A DNA stretch of 64,000 nt, from assembly GCF_001507545.1 (NCBI RefSeq), contig NZ_LQBP01000013.1, positions 1-64,000 on the forward strand. Reading direction: 5' to 3'. Under the pieces are notes generated by a model, which ran no database searches, was not told the origin of the DNA, and saw only the letters and a list, made by a program, of their open reading frames with translations. This DNA is from Ruegeria profundi. Its GTDB lineage: Bacteria > Pseudomonadota > Alphaproteobacteria > Rhodobacterales > Rhodobacteraceae. Both the position numbers and the translations under genes were made by a program. This document shows, one piece after another, positions 10,452-20,076 of the stretch (positions are counted from its first letter, which is position 1; every line of letters starts with the position of its first letter).

Positions 10452-11450
10452 ATGGCATTCAATCTCAAGGGTAGAAGCTATCTGAAAATCGCCGATTTCA
10501 GCCAGCGTGAAATGCTGTATCTGCTGGATCTAGCCCGCGACCTGAAACGCGCAAAGTATGCCCGCGCGGAAAAGCCGTCGTTAACCGGCAAGAACATCTG
10601 CCTTATCTTCGAAAAAACTTCGACACGCACTCGCTGCGCCTTTGAAGTGGCCGCCTACGATCAGGGCGCGAATATCACCTATCTCGATCCGTCGGGCTCG
10701 CAGATCGGGCATAAGGAGTCGATGAAAGACACGGCTCGCGTATTGGGCCGCATGTTCGACGGGATCGAATTTCGCGGAGCGGGTCAGGATATGGTTGAGA
10801 CGTTGTCAGACTATGCTGGCGTGCCGGTCTACAATGGCCTAACGGACGATTGGCATCCAACACAGATGCTCGCGGATATGCAAACCATGATCGAGCATGC
10901 CGACAAGCCCCGCAAGGATATCGTTTACGCCTATTCAGGTGATTGCCGATCGAACATGGGCAATTCGCTTCTGATGCTGGGCGCGATCATGGGCTGCGAT
11001 GTTCGAATGGTCTCACCAAAAGAAACTCAGCCCCATGACGACGTGCGGGAGTTGGCTATGGAGAGGGCCGAAAAGACGGGCGCACGTGTGACCATCACGG
11101 ACGATACGTCTGCTGTCGAAGGCGCGGACTTCATTCATACCGATGTCTGGGTGTCGATGGGTGAGCCGAAAGAGGTCTGGGCCGAGCGCATCAAATTGCT
11201 GAGCCCCTATCAGGTCAACATGGACCTAATGAAGAAAACCGGTAATCCAAGCGTGAAATTCATGCACTGCCTGCCAGCATTCCACAATCTGGAGACCAAG
11301 GTAGGTCAGGACATTCACGAACAGTTCGGCATCTCGGAAATGGAAGTGACCGAGCAGGTTTTCGAAAGCGATATGAACATAGCCTTTGAGCAAGCTGAAA
11401 ATCGGATGCATACAATCAAGGCGATCCTTGTCGCCACACTTGGAGCCTGA
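10452..11450 (+). CDS. arcB: Ornithine carbamoyltransferase, catabolic context
   Basis: Converts citrulline plus phosphate to ornithine and carbamoyl phosphate when acting catabolically. The 332-aa protein shows the carbamoyl-phosphate site STRTRC at 57-62, the HPTQMLAD motif, and the ornithine-loop HCLPAFH near residue 275. An AGGGAGAG ribosome-binding site lies just upstream. It sits between arcA and arcC with 55-bp and 3-bp gaps, so the catabolic arcB role is favoured over biosynthetic argF; the reaction direction is inferred from context. Confidence 0.94.
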   Translation: MAFNLKGRSYLKIADFSQREMLYLLDLARDLKRAKYARAEKPSLTGKNICLIFEKTSTRTRCAFEVAAYDQGANITYLDPSGSQIGHKESMKDTARVLGRMFDGIEFRGAGQDMVETLSDYAGVPVYNGLTDDWHPTQMLADMQTMIEHADKPRKDIVYAYSGDCRSNMGNSLLMLGAIMGCDVRMVSPKETQPHDDVRELAMERAEKTGARVTITDDTSAVEGADFIHTDVWVSMGEPKEVWAERIKLLSPYQVNMDLMKKTGNPSVKFMHCLPAFHNLETKVGQDIHEQFGISEMEVTEQVFESDMNIAFEQAENRMHTIKAILVATLGA

Positions 11451-11453
11451 CCC

Positions 11454-12392
11454 ATGGGACGCGTTGTTGTAGCACTCGGCGGCAACGCGCTTCTCAAACG
11501 GGGTGAGGAAATGACGGCGGACAATCAACGCAAGAACGCGAAGATTGCCGCCAAAGCTCTTGCCCCGCTGTGCGAAGCGCATGAAACCGTCATCACCCAT
11601 GGCAATGGTCCGCAGGTCGGAATGCTCGCCCTGCAAGAGATCATGTATACTGATGTCGAGGAGTACCCATTGGACGTTTTGGCCGGCGAGACGATGGGCA
11701 TGATCGGTTACATGATCGAGCAGGAACTGGGCAATATCCTGCCATTCAAGCACCATATTGCCACCCTGTTGACCATGATCGAGGTAGACCCAAGCGACCC
11801 AGCCTTCGAAAATCCGACCAAATTCATCGGACAGGTCTATTCCGAAGTGAACGCCAAGAAGGAAGCAGCCGAAAAAGGCTGGACCGTAAAGCCGGACGGA
11901 GACTACTGGCGTCGTGTGGTGCCTTCACCAAAACCGAAACGCATCTTTCAAATCGAACCGATCCGTTGGATTTTGGAAAAGGGCGCGACCGTGATCGCTG
12001 CTGGCGGAGGTGGCATCCCAACGATGTATGAGGCAGGAACTGAACGGAAACTCGTCGGGGTCGAAGCCGTCATCGACAAAGACTTTGCCTCTTGTCTTCT
12101 GGCGCAGAACCTTGGCGCAGACTTCTTTGTCATCGCTACGGATGCAGAGGCCGTGTTTCTGAACTGGGGAACACCTGATCAGAAAGGCATTCGGGCGATC
12201 ACACCAGACGCTCTAGACGAGTACAGTTTTCCTGCGGGGTCAATGGGTCCGAAGGTGCAAGCTGCGCAAGACTTTGCGCGATCATCGGGCGGTCGCGCGA
12301 TCATCTGCGCCCTAGCCGATGTTCCCGCGGCTGTTCGCGGTGAAAAAGGAACTACGGTTTCTGAAAGCGTGGGAGAGACCAGGTTCCATTGA
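11454..12392 (+). CDS. arcC: Carbamate kinase
   Basis: Transfers the phosphate of carbamoyl phosphate to ADP, giving ATP, ammonia and CO2, the energy-yielding step of the arginine deiminase pathway. The 312-aa protein begins with the amino-acid-kinase signature [10 protein letters not shown] and includes THGNGPQVG, the AAGGGGIP loop and the IDKDFAS segment typical of carbamate kinases. It starts 3 bp after the OTC stop and ends the operon. Confidence 0.95.
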   Translation: MGRVVVALGGNALLKRGEEMTADNQRKNAKIAAKALAPLCEAHETVITHGNGPQVGMLALQEIMYTDVEEYPLDVLAGETMGMIGYMIEQELGNILPFKHHIATLLTMIEVDPSDPAFENPTKFIGQVYSEVNAKKEAAEKGWTVKPDGDYWRRVVPSPKPKRIFQIEPIRWILEKGATVIAAGGGGIPTMYEAGTERKLVGVEAVIDKDFASCLLAQNLGADFFVIATDAEAVFLNWGTPDQKGIRAITPDALDEYSFPAGSMGPKVQAAQDFARSSGGRAIICALADVPAAVRGEKGTTVSESVGETRFH

Positions 12393-12747
12393 TACAATGG
12401 GCACGACAAGAATGTTCTGCTCGAAGCCTTCTTTGTTGTCAACATTTCTCTCTGAGCTGACGCACCCAAGTGATTCCTAACAATCAACTTGGACCAGTCA
12501 GATGAGGCTGCTCAAAGTTTGTAACTGGCTTGAATGACGCTGGATTTAAGCGATTTAAAAGGCATTCCTAACAGCAGGATGGATTGTCTGACGTGGGCGC
12601 TAGCGGTGTCAGTGTATTGAACACTCGCACTCAAGCTATTGATGTGACACATACCACTACCTTCCCAATTAGCACTTCGAGTATTGTCTTCCAAGACTTC
12701 CAGAGCGTAGAAAGAGTTACTTCGGACTGAAGGAAACTGCGTTCGTT
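12393..12747. other. Intergenic region between convergent genes
   Basis: Lies between the convergent ends of arcC and the outer-membrane barrel gene. A minus-strand frame of 79 codons is open here but has no recognisable composition or motif. I see no clear hairpin with a T-tract, repeat or RNA gene. Confidence 0.35.
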
Positions 12748-14058
12748 TCAAAACTGAAATGGTTGTCCAATCATCATCTGCAGCCTAATACCTTCGCCAG
12801 AAAATGCGGTATCTGCTCTGACTACAAAGCCTTGAACCCATGCGCGGAACCCAATACCAGCGCTCCATTTCATGTCAGAATGCAGTTCGCCAAGATCGTA
12901 ACTGCCTGCGACGCGGCCCATCTCACCAAATGGAACAACCTGCACCCACTCAACACCCAGCAATTCTTGGGCGGCGGGCCATTGGTCGAATGGATTCCAA
13001 TACGGGGTCATGCGAAGTTCCGCAGAATAGTAGATGGCAGAACGATCATTGAATCTCTCCTCCGGAAAGCCGCGCATACGAAACAAACCTCCAAGCGTGG
13101 CTCCAGTGTAAGGAGGTGGACGATTGGAGATAACTCCTCCATTTTCACTCCAAGACGGAGTATCTGCAGTCCAGAAATCGAATGCGAGCACTCGACTGCG
13201 GAACCACGCGGACTCCCCAAATTCATGATATGCATCAAATTCAGCCTGCATGACAGTCCAGGAATCTGTACTGTCAAACCAACCGAAATCCCTTGAATAT
13301 TGCAGCTTGAGGCCAACGCCTTTCGTGGGGTTCACCGGAAAGTCACGGTTATCCCAGAAGTAGACGAAATCCAGACCATTTGTGCGCAACTCTCCGTCAA
13401 AGTCATCTCCGTCGCTCACCAACGCTCTGTGAAACGGCCTTATCTCAAAAAAGCTTCGCCCACTTTCAAATGGGTTCAGAGACGATCCACCTGTCGCGCC
13501 GGAAACCAGGAAGCCATCGCGTATACTGTAGTCAGGAACAACTTGATTGCGACCGTGACCTATCGGCAAAAGATACTTGAACCGGACTCGCGAAAACACG
13601 TCCGAACCGCTACCTGTGACAAAGTTGTCTTTGTTCGAGTCATTCGTTCCTGCTCGCTTCCCTGCGAAATCCGGATTGCCGTCTACATATGTGTCTGCGT
13701 CGTTGTAATAACCGAGAGAAAATATGGGATCGATAAAGAGGCGATTCCATCGAGGGACCCGTAGGTCTTCTGCGGCAAGGAAACCTGTGGCTGAGCCAGT
13801 GTCACCAGCAATGATAGTGCCAAGTATCCTGGCCTGAGGTTGCGGGTATCCTACCCGTCCTTCTACCCAGCCTGCGCTGAGACCAAATGTTTCATTGTAA
13901 AAGGCAAAGGGAAGGCTGAGCCTGAGGCCAGAATAGTCCTCAACTTCCTCAGCCAATACCGAAGGCGTTACAGCGCAGAACATGAGTAACAAGGCGCAAA
14001 GTCGCACGGCAACCGCGTTCGATCTGCAAGCGTGAAGCTTTGGCACCTCGGAAATCAA
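12748..14058 (-). CDS. POTRA-less Omp85/BamA-like outer-membrane barrel protein
   Basis: Predicted outer-membrane beta-barrel of the Omp85 (bacterial surface antigen) superfamily. The mature protein (about 400 residues) is almost entirely alternating barrel sequence and ends in PFQF, the terminal-aromatic signal for barrel insertion. The segment FRMRGFPEERFNDRSAIYY is the conserved loop-6 RGF motif with its following strand. No POTRA repeats precede the barrel, so it is not a standard BamA or TamA. I chose a TTG start at 14058 because AAGGGAG lies about 10 nt upstream and it yields a signal peptide ending SVLA; a TTG at 14220 extends the frame without adding plausible sequence. Function (lipid or protein transport) is unknown. 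Confidence 0.72.
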   Translation of the reverse strand: MISEVPKLHACRSNAVAVRLCALLLMFCAVTPSVLAEEVEDYSGLRLSLPFAFYNETFGLSAGWVEGRVGYPQPQARILGTIIAGDTGSATGFLAAEDLRVPRWNRLFIDPIFSLGYYNDADTYVDGNPDFAGKRAGTNDSNKDNFVTGSGSDVFSRVRFKYLLPIGHGRNQVVPDYSIRDGFLVSGATGGSSLNPFESGRSFFEIRPFHRALVSDGDDFDGELRTNGLDFVYFWDNRDFPVNPTKGVGLKLQYSRDFGWFDSTDSWTVMQAEFDAYHEFGESAWFRSRVLAFDFWTADTPSWSENGGVISNRPPPYTGATLGGLFRMRGFPEERFNDRSAIYYSAELRMTPYWNPFDQWPAAQELLGVEWVQVVPFGEMGRVAGSYDLGELHSDMKWSAGIGFRAWVQGFVVRADTAFSGEGIRLQMMIGQPFQF

Positions 14059-14238
14059 GTTCGAAGCACTCCCTTTCAATTCAGCTTTAAGAATATAAAA
14101 GGTCGAAGGTTTTTGATAATGATTATAAGCGCTACCGGAAAAAGAATGTTTCGGTGTGACGATTTGAAAACTGGCGAAGGCTCCTTCGCGATATGCATAA
14201 AGCTGGTTCTGGAGAAACAAGCCGCACTCAGTATTGTG

Positions 14239-14265
14239 GGGTTACCATCCTATCGTAGGGTTACC
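14239..14265. promoter_or_regulatory. Direct repeat before the channel gene
   Basis: GGGTTACC occurs twice (14239-14246 and 14258-14265) in the same orientation, with starts 19 bp apart, between the divergent barrel and channel genes. It may bind a regulator as a tandem site. The evidence is the repeat alone. Confidence 0.25.
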
Positions 14266-14365
14266 GTCTTCAAGCTTTGAAATCGTCTGCCGAGCGCGGA
14301 CCACTGTGCGAGGCAACTCGTGCCTTGGTGGCACCGGTGCAAGACGCGGAAAAGGAGAAAGTCTC

Positions 14366-14803
14366 GTGATTAGTCAATTGTTGCTGGGCTCAGTTATCAC
14401 GCTGCTCTCCATTATGACAGGCGCAATAATGTGGGGCGTTCTTAATGAGGTACTTGAAAAAATGGAGCCGTGGCTTCGACATTCGAACAACCGATTTATG
14501 TCATTTGTAGTGGTTTTGATCATGGTCGTGGTTTGCATAATGAGCGTTACGACATTTGGCGTTTGGTTGTGGGCCCTAGTTTTTTTGCAGATGTCAGTAT
14601 TCAGCACGCTGGAAGAGGCGGTGTACTACTCACTGGTAGCGTATACGACCTTGGGTATTGGCGATGTAGTCGTCCCACAGCACCAGAGATTGCTCGGCGG
14701 GATGACTGGAGCAAACGGTTTTTTCATGTTTGGTTTGATGACAGCAATGCTCACTGATATTTTTCGCCACGTGGGAAGGATGCAGCGCGGCTTGGAAGAC
14801 TAG
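14366..14803 (+). CDS. Small K+ channel-like (ion_trans_2) membrane protein
   Basis: A 145-aa protein with three hydrophobic helices (about 5-27, 45-75, 112-132) and a pore loop before the last one. The putative selectivity filter is TTLGIGD at 94-100, where classical K+ channels have T-V-G-Y-G-D. The Tyr-to-Ile change and the small size resemble uncharacterised two-TM ion-channel-domain proteins. The GTG start at 14366 has AAGGAG about 8 nt upstream; an in-frame start at 14234 would add a polar leader and is less likely. It stands alone, divergent from the Omp85-like gene. Confidence 0.75.
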   Translation: MISQLLLGSVITLLSIMTGAIMWGVLNEVLEKMEPWLRHSNNRFMSFVVVLIMVVVCIMSVTTFGVWLWALVFLQMSVFSTLEEAVYYSLVAYTTLGIGDVVVPQHQRLLGGMTGANGFFMFGLMTAMLTDIFRHVGRMQRGLED

Positions 14804-15004
14804 TAAATTGCTGTTGCGGGCCAGCGGGAGTTTTCCTAACTCGATAAACTCTGCTGTTAAATCTGTTGGAACGACCTTCAATTGGGCTCGACCACCCCAT
14901 CTTTGAGCATAACACGCCCGACTAACCCCGCTAAGTAAAACGTCCGCGTCAGCATGAAGTGCCCAAATGATGATAACAGCTTTCCAGTTGAACTAATTTC
15001 GGAC

Positions 15005-15222
15005 ACGACCTACACCGCAGATTGAGAAGCAAATGGATACACGTCTGTATCCCAGGACAAAAAGCAACGCAAAAAATCCGCCCAATCAGACAAGCGTCGT
15101 TGTAACGCCGTAGCCGTATCGAGATAATTTTTTGGTGGCGTGTCGCAAGACGATACGATTTTTACCTAACGACGTCCTTCTCCGCTATCGCTTTGGCTGC
15201 AGCGGTCAAATTCTGGCTATGA
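15005..15222 (+). pseudogene. Decayed IS5-family transposase C-terminus
   Basis: Reading across frameshifts, this gap contains CIPG-K (from 15046), QRKKSAQSDKRR, RRSRIEIIF, WWRVARRYD and finally FSAIALAAAVKFWL followed by TGA at 15220-15222. The order matches the C-terminal third of IS5-type DDE transposases (CIPGRK, KRRYKRRNRIEIMFGRLKDWRRVATRYD, FSAIALAA). Several frameshifts and an apparent deletion make it non-functional. The 5' part and clear terminal repeats are not recognisable. The rest of the 14804-15241 gap shows nothing else. Confidence 0.75.
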
Positions 15223-15241
15223 AACTCGATTAAGCCTGACT

Positions 15242-16477
15242 TTAAGGTAAGTTCGAGACGAACAATTGGATAATAAACGCATTGGCAATATCGACAAAGA
15301 AAGCTGAAACCAGCGGAAGCACAATGAAGGCAAGCGGAGACGGGCCATACTTATGCGTCACGGCAGTCATGTTTGCGATGGCCGTAGGTGTAGCTCCAAG
15401 AGCGAAACCCGCGAAACCCGCCGACATCACGCCAGCGAAGTAGTTTCGCCCCATCGTTCGATAGACAACGAAAATGATGAAAGCAGCAGCAGCAGCAGTT
15501 TGAAGCGTCATTGTGACGGCTAAAACACCAGCGGAACCCGCCAAAGTCCACAGTTGCATACTCATTAGAGACATTGAAAGAAACACTGCTAACGAGAAGT
15601 CTTGTAATAGTTTCAGAGAGGCAGTCCCCGTTGGAGTCTTGATCTTCGGAAAAACTCTGGGCGTCAGGTTTGCCAGTAAAATGCCAGAAAGAAGGCATGG
15701 CACAAAGAGCGGCAAATTTGCTCCGGTTAATTCCAGCGATTCATCTGCAATGAAGCCAATCACAATTGCTAAATGTGTCCAAAGAATAGCTCTCATCATT
15801 CCAGGATTCGTCGGGCCACCGATCGGATCGGTAGAAGCTGTCACCTCATTAGCGTTTTCATCGGAACTGGAAATCGGCGTTTTCTCTTTCGCGCTTGGTT
15901 CAAGCCGGTCACGCGCAACCAAGTAGCTGGCGATTGGTCCTCCAATTAGACTTGCCATGATTAATCCGATCGTCGCAGCAGCGATGCCGAGCTCTGCTGC
16001 ACCCGCTACGGCATATTGCTCTTCAACAACTGGGCCCCACGCTATGGCTGTACCGTGACCACCGATGAGAGATGTTGTCCCCATCATCACACCAGCCTGA
16101 GATGGCAACCCAAACAGTGAAGCTCCGAGAACGCCTATTCCATTCTGGATAAACATATACCCAATGGTCAAAACTAGCATGAGGCCCAAAAGTGGGCCGC
16201 CTTTAACTAGGTCCGAGAACTTCGCATTAAGACCAATTGTGGTGAAGAAGTAGATCAGCAAAGAGTCGCGCGACGCCAGATCATAAACTACTTCTCGCCC
16301 GGTCACAGTCACCACGCCTAGTGTCACTAGTGCTGCCAGTAAACCACCGGAAACCGGTTCGGGGATTGAGTACTTGCGTAAAAGCTCAAACTGCTCTGTG
16401 AGCCTTGATCCGAGAAAGTACACAACGATGCCAAGAGTCACAGCAATAAAACTATCCACCACGATCGGTTCTGCCAT
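15242..16477 (-). CDS. gltS: Sodium/glutamate symporter
   Basis: Imports glutamate with Na+ across the inner membrane. The 411-aa protein has about ten hydrophobic segments in two inverted halves and the GltS landmarks FFTTIGLNAKFSDL and GTTSLIGGHGTAIAWGP in the first half, with GFAGFALGATPTAIANM in the second. Length matches the family (about 400). The gene is monocistronic and convergent with the decayed transposase. Regulation is not evident. Confidence 0.93.
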   Translation of the reverse strand: MAEPIVVDSFIAVTLGIVVYFLGSRLTEQFELLRKYSIPEPVSGGLLAALVTLGVVTVTGREVVYDLASRDSLLIYFFTTIGLNAKFSDLVKGGPLLGLMLVLTIGYMFIQNGIGVLGASLFGLPSQAGVMMGTTSLIGGHGTAIAWGPVVEEQYAVAGAAELGIAAATIGLIMASLIGGPIASYLVARDRLEPSAKEKTPISSSDENANEVTASTDPIGGPTNPGMMRAILWTHLAIVIGFIADESLELTGANLPLFVPCLLSGILLANLTPRVFPKIKTPTGTASLKLLQDFSLAVFLSMSLMSMQLWTLAGSAGVLAVTMTLQTAAAAAFIIFVVYRTMGRNYFAGVMSAGFAGFALGATPTAIANMTAVTHKYGPSPLAFIVLPLVSAFFVDIANAFIIQLFVSNLP

Positions 16478-16661
16478 GAACAGACTCCTAACTTCGCCTC
16501 ACCACTATTCGGCCTTGAACAAGCTGCACAGGTGCAACCAGAAATTTTGGCCCGATGGTAGAGCATGATCGAACAAGGGTGCAAGACAACGATCCTGCTG
16601 CTAGACTTGGCCGATACTTACAACGAAAAGCCAATTCACAAAAAATAGAAGGGCCATCAAC

Positions 16662-17006
16662 GTGAAACACTTGATCAAAAGCGCTGTCAGCATCGCCCTT
16701 TGCAGTATAACTGGTGTTCCAGCTGCAGCAGGCGAAAAGACACATTCTTACTTATTCTTAGGCGAAGAGACGATCCTAACAGGCACCGAAAATTGTGTTT
16801 ACGAAATAATGAAACAAGGTGTCGAGGTAGATGAAAACGAAAGTAGGGTATTCTATGAATTAGCGCAGGGAATTATCTTAATTTATGCGCAAAAATACGT
16901 CCGCTATCGAACCACTGGAAAAGTACCGGAATCATACAGCGAAGAAGAAGCCGAAATATTGCAATCAGGTGAGATAGACGAATTTTTCGAACACTGCTTT
17001 GAGTGA
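16662..17006 (+). CDS. Small exported hypothetical protein
   Basis: A 114-aa protein that I do not recognise. It has a clear Sec signal peptide (KHLIKSAVSIALCSITGVPAAAG, cleavage about residue 24) and an acidic, probably helical mature part rich in Glu, with two cysteines (C-V-Y-E near 45 and C-F-E at the end) that could pair in the periplasm. The GTG start has GAAGGG about 9 nt upstream. Composition is AT-rich like its neighbours. No operon partner is obvious. Confidence 0.6.
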   Translation: MKHLIKSAVSIALCSITGVPAAAGEKTHSYLFLGEETILTGTENCVYEIMKQGVEVDENESRVFYELAQGIILIYAQKYVRYRTTGKVPESYSEEEAEILQSGEIDEFFEHCFE

Positions 17007-17231
17007 AAAAACGACGATCAGTTTAAATTTTGTGATAAAGTTTGCTGTCTTGGCAGGTACGAGACCCTTTGGACGCGAAGCGGTATGCGAGCCGGCAATC
17101 CGTAAACTCTGCTAGACAGTAACAATCCGCGTCCTCCCAATTTCAGGCTATAATTGAATGAGTCTAGCTGCATGAAGTCGATCTTGGCGATCCTTGTCTA
17201 TGCGGTTCGGCGAAAAGCAGGAGGTTGATCC

Positions 17232-19016
17232 ATGTCGAAACCGATAGTTCGTTTGCTGCCGTACTTTTTTGTTGGCTTTGCTTTTCTGAGTTTCAACGCA
17301 GCTTACGCGCAGCCCACAGAAACAGCAGAGCAGCAAGTAGATTGGCTGCAATTAGGGATGGGACTGTTTGGCGGTTTGGCGCTCTTTTTGGCTGGATTGG
17401 ACCTATTGTCTGAGGGCCTAAAGAAAGCTGCAGGAAACACTCTACGAGATGTTCTTCAAAAGCTTACTGTGAACCGTTTTATGGGCGCGGCGACTGGCGC
17501 ATTTGTTACAGGTGTTCTGAACTCTTCTTCTGTTACGACAGTGCTGGTCGTGGGGTTTGTTACAGCCGGAGTCATGACACTTGCGCAATCCGTCGGCGTG
17601 ATCATGGGAGCAAATATTGGCAGCACTGTCACGGCGCAGCTGCTGGCATTCAACCTCTCTACGTATTCCCTGATTGCAGTGGCTCTAGGTTTTTTTATGA
17701 CTTTTGGTAGTAAGAATGAACGCTCAAAATACATGGGTATGATGATAATGGGCCTCGGTTTGGTGTTCTACGGAATGGGCCTGATGAGCGATGGGATGGA
17801 ACCTTTACGCAGTTACGAACCCTTCTTGGAAATTCTCGCCAGCATGGAACAACCGCTTTTTGGCATTTTGGCGGGAGCGCTATTCACTGGTTTGGTTCAG
17901 TCCTCTGCCGCCACTGTCGGTATTGCCATAGCGATGGCAAGCGAAGGTTTGCTGTCTCTACAGGCAGGGATAGTTTTGGCCTTGGGGGCAAATATCGGGA
18001 CCTGTGTCACAGCATTGCTTGCGGCACTTGGCAAGCCGGTCGAGGCGGTTCGTGCATCTGTTGTACATGTCTTGTTCAATATTGCCGGTGTTCTAATTTG
18101 GATACCTTTCCTGAGCATTCTCGCGGACATAGCGGTAAATGTTTCGCCCGCCGCCGCGGAAGGTCTGGTTGGAAAAGACAAACTTGCTGCGGAGGTTCCT
18201 AGGCAGATCGCAAATGCTAACACCATGTTCAATGTCCTCAACACTATGATATTTATCGGTTTCACGACGGCCTTCGCGCGCCTCGCGGAAAGGCTGGTCC
18301 CAGATCGGCCTGAGCCAAAAGATAAAATAATCCAGCCCGATTTCCTTGATGATGGGGCTCTAGAAGCTCCCACGATTGCCCTTGAAAACGCGAGAAGAGA
18401 GATTGAAAGGGCCGGACACATCGCCTTGGAAATGATGGACGCACTAGGAAAGGGAGCTGAACACCACGACAGAGAGGCGTTGGATGCGGTCGCAAGACGA
18501 GACGATGAAGTGGATATTCTAAGTTCAGAAATCATGAAATACCTTGGTCGCATTAGGCAAAGCTCGCTCACTGAAAGCGAAAGCGAAACGCATCAGAAAC
18601 TTGTCTCTGCAATTATAAATATTGAGAGTGCAGCAGACATTGTTGAATCGGACATGGTTGAGCTGCTCAAAATCTTCATCGATGGCGATTATGCCGAAAG
18701 TAGTGAAACAACCCGAGATATGGTGCAGGGTCTTTGGACTTGTGCGAGAGAAAGTCTTGAACTCGCGGTCCAAGCTGTAGGGAACAGCGACCAGCGCTCT
18801 GCTCAAGAAGTACTCTTGCTCAAAGATGATATTAGAACTCTTTCCGACCAGCTATTCGAAAGGCACGCCAAGCGACTGGACATTGACGAACCTCGATACT
18901 TGGAGCGTGTGCGACTTCTGATGACTTTTATTGAGCAGTTGCGCCACATGTACACACTGACAAAACGGGTCGCGAAGACACAGCTACCAGTCGAAATCGC
19001 CACAGAGGCGGCTTAA
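17232..19016 (+). CDS. Na/Pi cotransporter family protein with PhoU-like tail
   Basis: Inner-membrane sodium-phosphate cotransporter (NptA/YjbB type). After an N-terminal hydrophobic leader (1-26) the two repeats of the Na_Pi_cotrans domain are visible: the first has GAFVTGVLNSSSVTTVLVVG and MGANIGSTVT, the second FTGLVQSSAATVGIAIA and LGANIGTCVTALL. From about residue 385 a PhoU-like helical domain follows to the end (594 aa). An AGGAGG ribosome-binding site precedes the ATG. Members can import or export phosphate; direction here is unknown. PPK2 lies convergently just downstream, suggesting linked phosphate and polyphosphate handling. Confidence 0.92.
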   Translation: MSKPIVRLLPYFFVGFAFLSFNAAYAQPTETAEQQVDWLQLGMGLFGGLALFLAGLDLLSEGLKKAAGNTLRDVLQKLTVNRFMGAATGAFVTGVLNSSSVTTVLVVGFVTAGVMTLAQSVGVIMGANIGSTVTAQLLAFNLSTYSLIAVALGFFMTFGSKNERSKYMGMMIMGLGLVFYGMGLMSDGMEPLRSYEPFLEILASMEQPLFGILAGALFTGLVQSSAATVGIAIAMASEGLLSLQAGIVLALGANIGTCVTALLAALGKPVEAVRASVVHVLFNIAGVLIWIPFLSILADIAVNVSPAAAEGLVGKDKLAAEVPRQIANANTMFNVLNTMIFIGFTTAFARLAERLVPDRPEPKDKIIQPDFLDDGALEAPTIALENARREIERAGHIALEMMDALGKGAEHHDREALDAVARRDDEVDILSSEIMKYLGRIRQSSLTESESETHQKLVSAIINIESAADIVESDMVELLKIFIDGDYAESSETTRDMVQGLWTCARESLELAVQAVGNSDQRSAQEVLLLKDDIRTLSDQLFERHAKRLDIDEPRYLERVRLLMTFIEQLRHMYTLTKRVAKTQLPVEIATEAA

Positions 19017-19123
19017 ACTTTTCCCACGTTCAATAGCAAGCCGACCACCTTTTTGAAGTCCAGCCTTGGAGCAGCCCTTGAATCCAATGGTGTTTGAAAG
19101 GACGTATTCCGACCGTCAGCCAG

Positions 19124-19912
19124 CTAGTATTTTTGCGGAACAGTATGTGTGAACGAAATGGACTTTGGAGCACCTTTCCTGCGTTTGCGACGATTTGGCA
19201 GTTCAGGAAGAATAAAGGGCTCTTCGTCATACGGAATCGACTGAAGTAAGTGGGAGATGCAATTCAGTCTTGCTAGGCGTTTGTTGTCTGCGGGGACGCG
19301 GAACCAAGGTGCATGTTCACTGTCTGTCGCCGAAATCATTCTCTCATATGCTTCGGTGTAGTCCCACCAACGCGCCCAGGACTCCAAGTCCATCGGGCTT
19401 AGTTTCCAATGTTTTCTAGGATCGATCATGCGATCCTTGAAACGCTCCTGCTGAACTTCTCTACTGACATCAAAAAAATATTTCAAAAGTATGATACCTT
19501 CTCTGACAAGGTATCGCTCAAAACCAGGCGCGTCGGTCAAAAAGTTCTCATATTCTTTGTCGGTACAGAAACCCATGACCCGTTCCACTCCCGCACGATT
19601 GTACCAACTTCGGTCGAAAAGGACGATCTCGCCTCCTGCAGGAAGATGTTCAAAATACCTCTGGACATAGACTTGGGACTTTTGTCGGTCGCTTGGTGCA
19701 GGAAGCGCAACGACCCGAAAGACTCGTGGGCTTACACGCTCGGTAATACGTTTGATGACGCCGCCTTTTCCTGCGGCGTCGCGCCCTTCGAACACTACAA
19801 CAACTCTCGCCTTGGTTCGTTGCACCCAACCTTGGAGGTGACAAAGCTCCACCTGTAGTCTCTTTAAATCCGTCTCATAGGATTTCTTGGAGATTTTCTT
19901 CTTTTTTGCCAC
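19124..19912 (-). CDS. ppk2: Polyphosphate kinase 2
   Basis: Transfers phosphate between polyphosphate and nucleotides (usually ADP or GDP to the triphosphate). The 262-aa protein has Walker A GRDAAGKGG at 43-51, Walker B with D100 in DRSWYNRAGVERVMGF, and the basic lid region that includes RFKDRMIDPRKHWKLSPMD. The GTG at 19912, giving VAKKKKISKK, is chosen because it produces the usual family N terminus; an upstream in-frame GTG (20032) would add 40 unconserved residues. A nine-G run on the coding strand lies just upstream of the chosen start. Subclass and preferred nucleotide cannot be fixed by eye. Confidence 0.92.
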   Translation of the reverse strand: MAKKKKISKKSYETDLKRLQVELCHLQGWVQRTKARVVVVFEGRDAAGKGGVIKRITERVSPRVFRVVALPAPSDRQKSQVYVQRYFEHLPAGGEIVLFDRSWYNRAGVERVMGFCTDKEYENFLTDAPGFERYLVREGIILLKYFFDVSREVQQERFKDRMIDPRKHWKLSPMDLESWARWWDYTEAYERMISATDSEHAPWFRVPADNKRLARLNCISHLLQSIPYDEEPFILPELPNRRKRRKGAPKSISFTHTVPQKY

Positions 19913-20076
19913 GTCCTTTACCCCCCCCCATTCAACAACTGTAGGCAATTGAGTTAGAGTTATTGCGAGTTCGTTTGATGCAGTCCTTGCAACCACATAA
20001 GCGATTAAGTCTACGAACAACTGACAACCCACTCGTTCAAGCTTTAAGGCACTGCCAGATCAAACCAACCAACACT

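Noticed and set aside
12512..12751. 79-codon minus-strand frame after the barrel gene
   Set aside because: Composition unlike protein, no motif and no upstream start signal; kept as intergenic.
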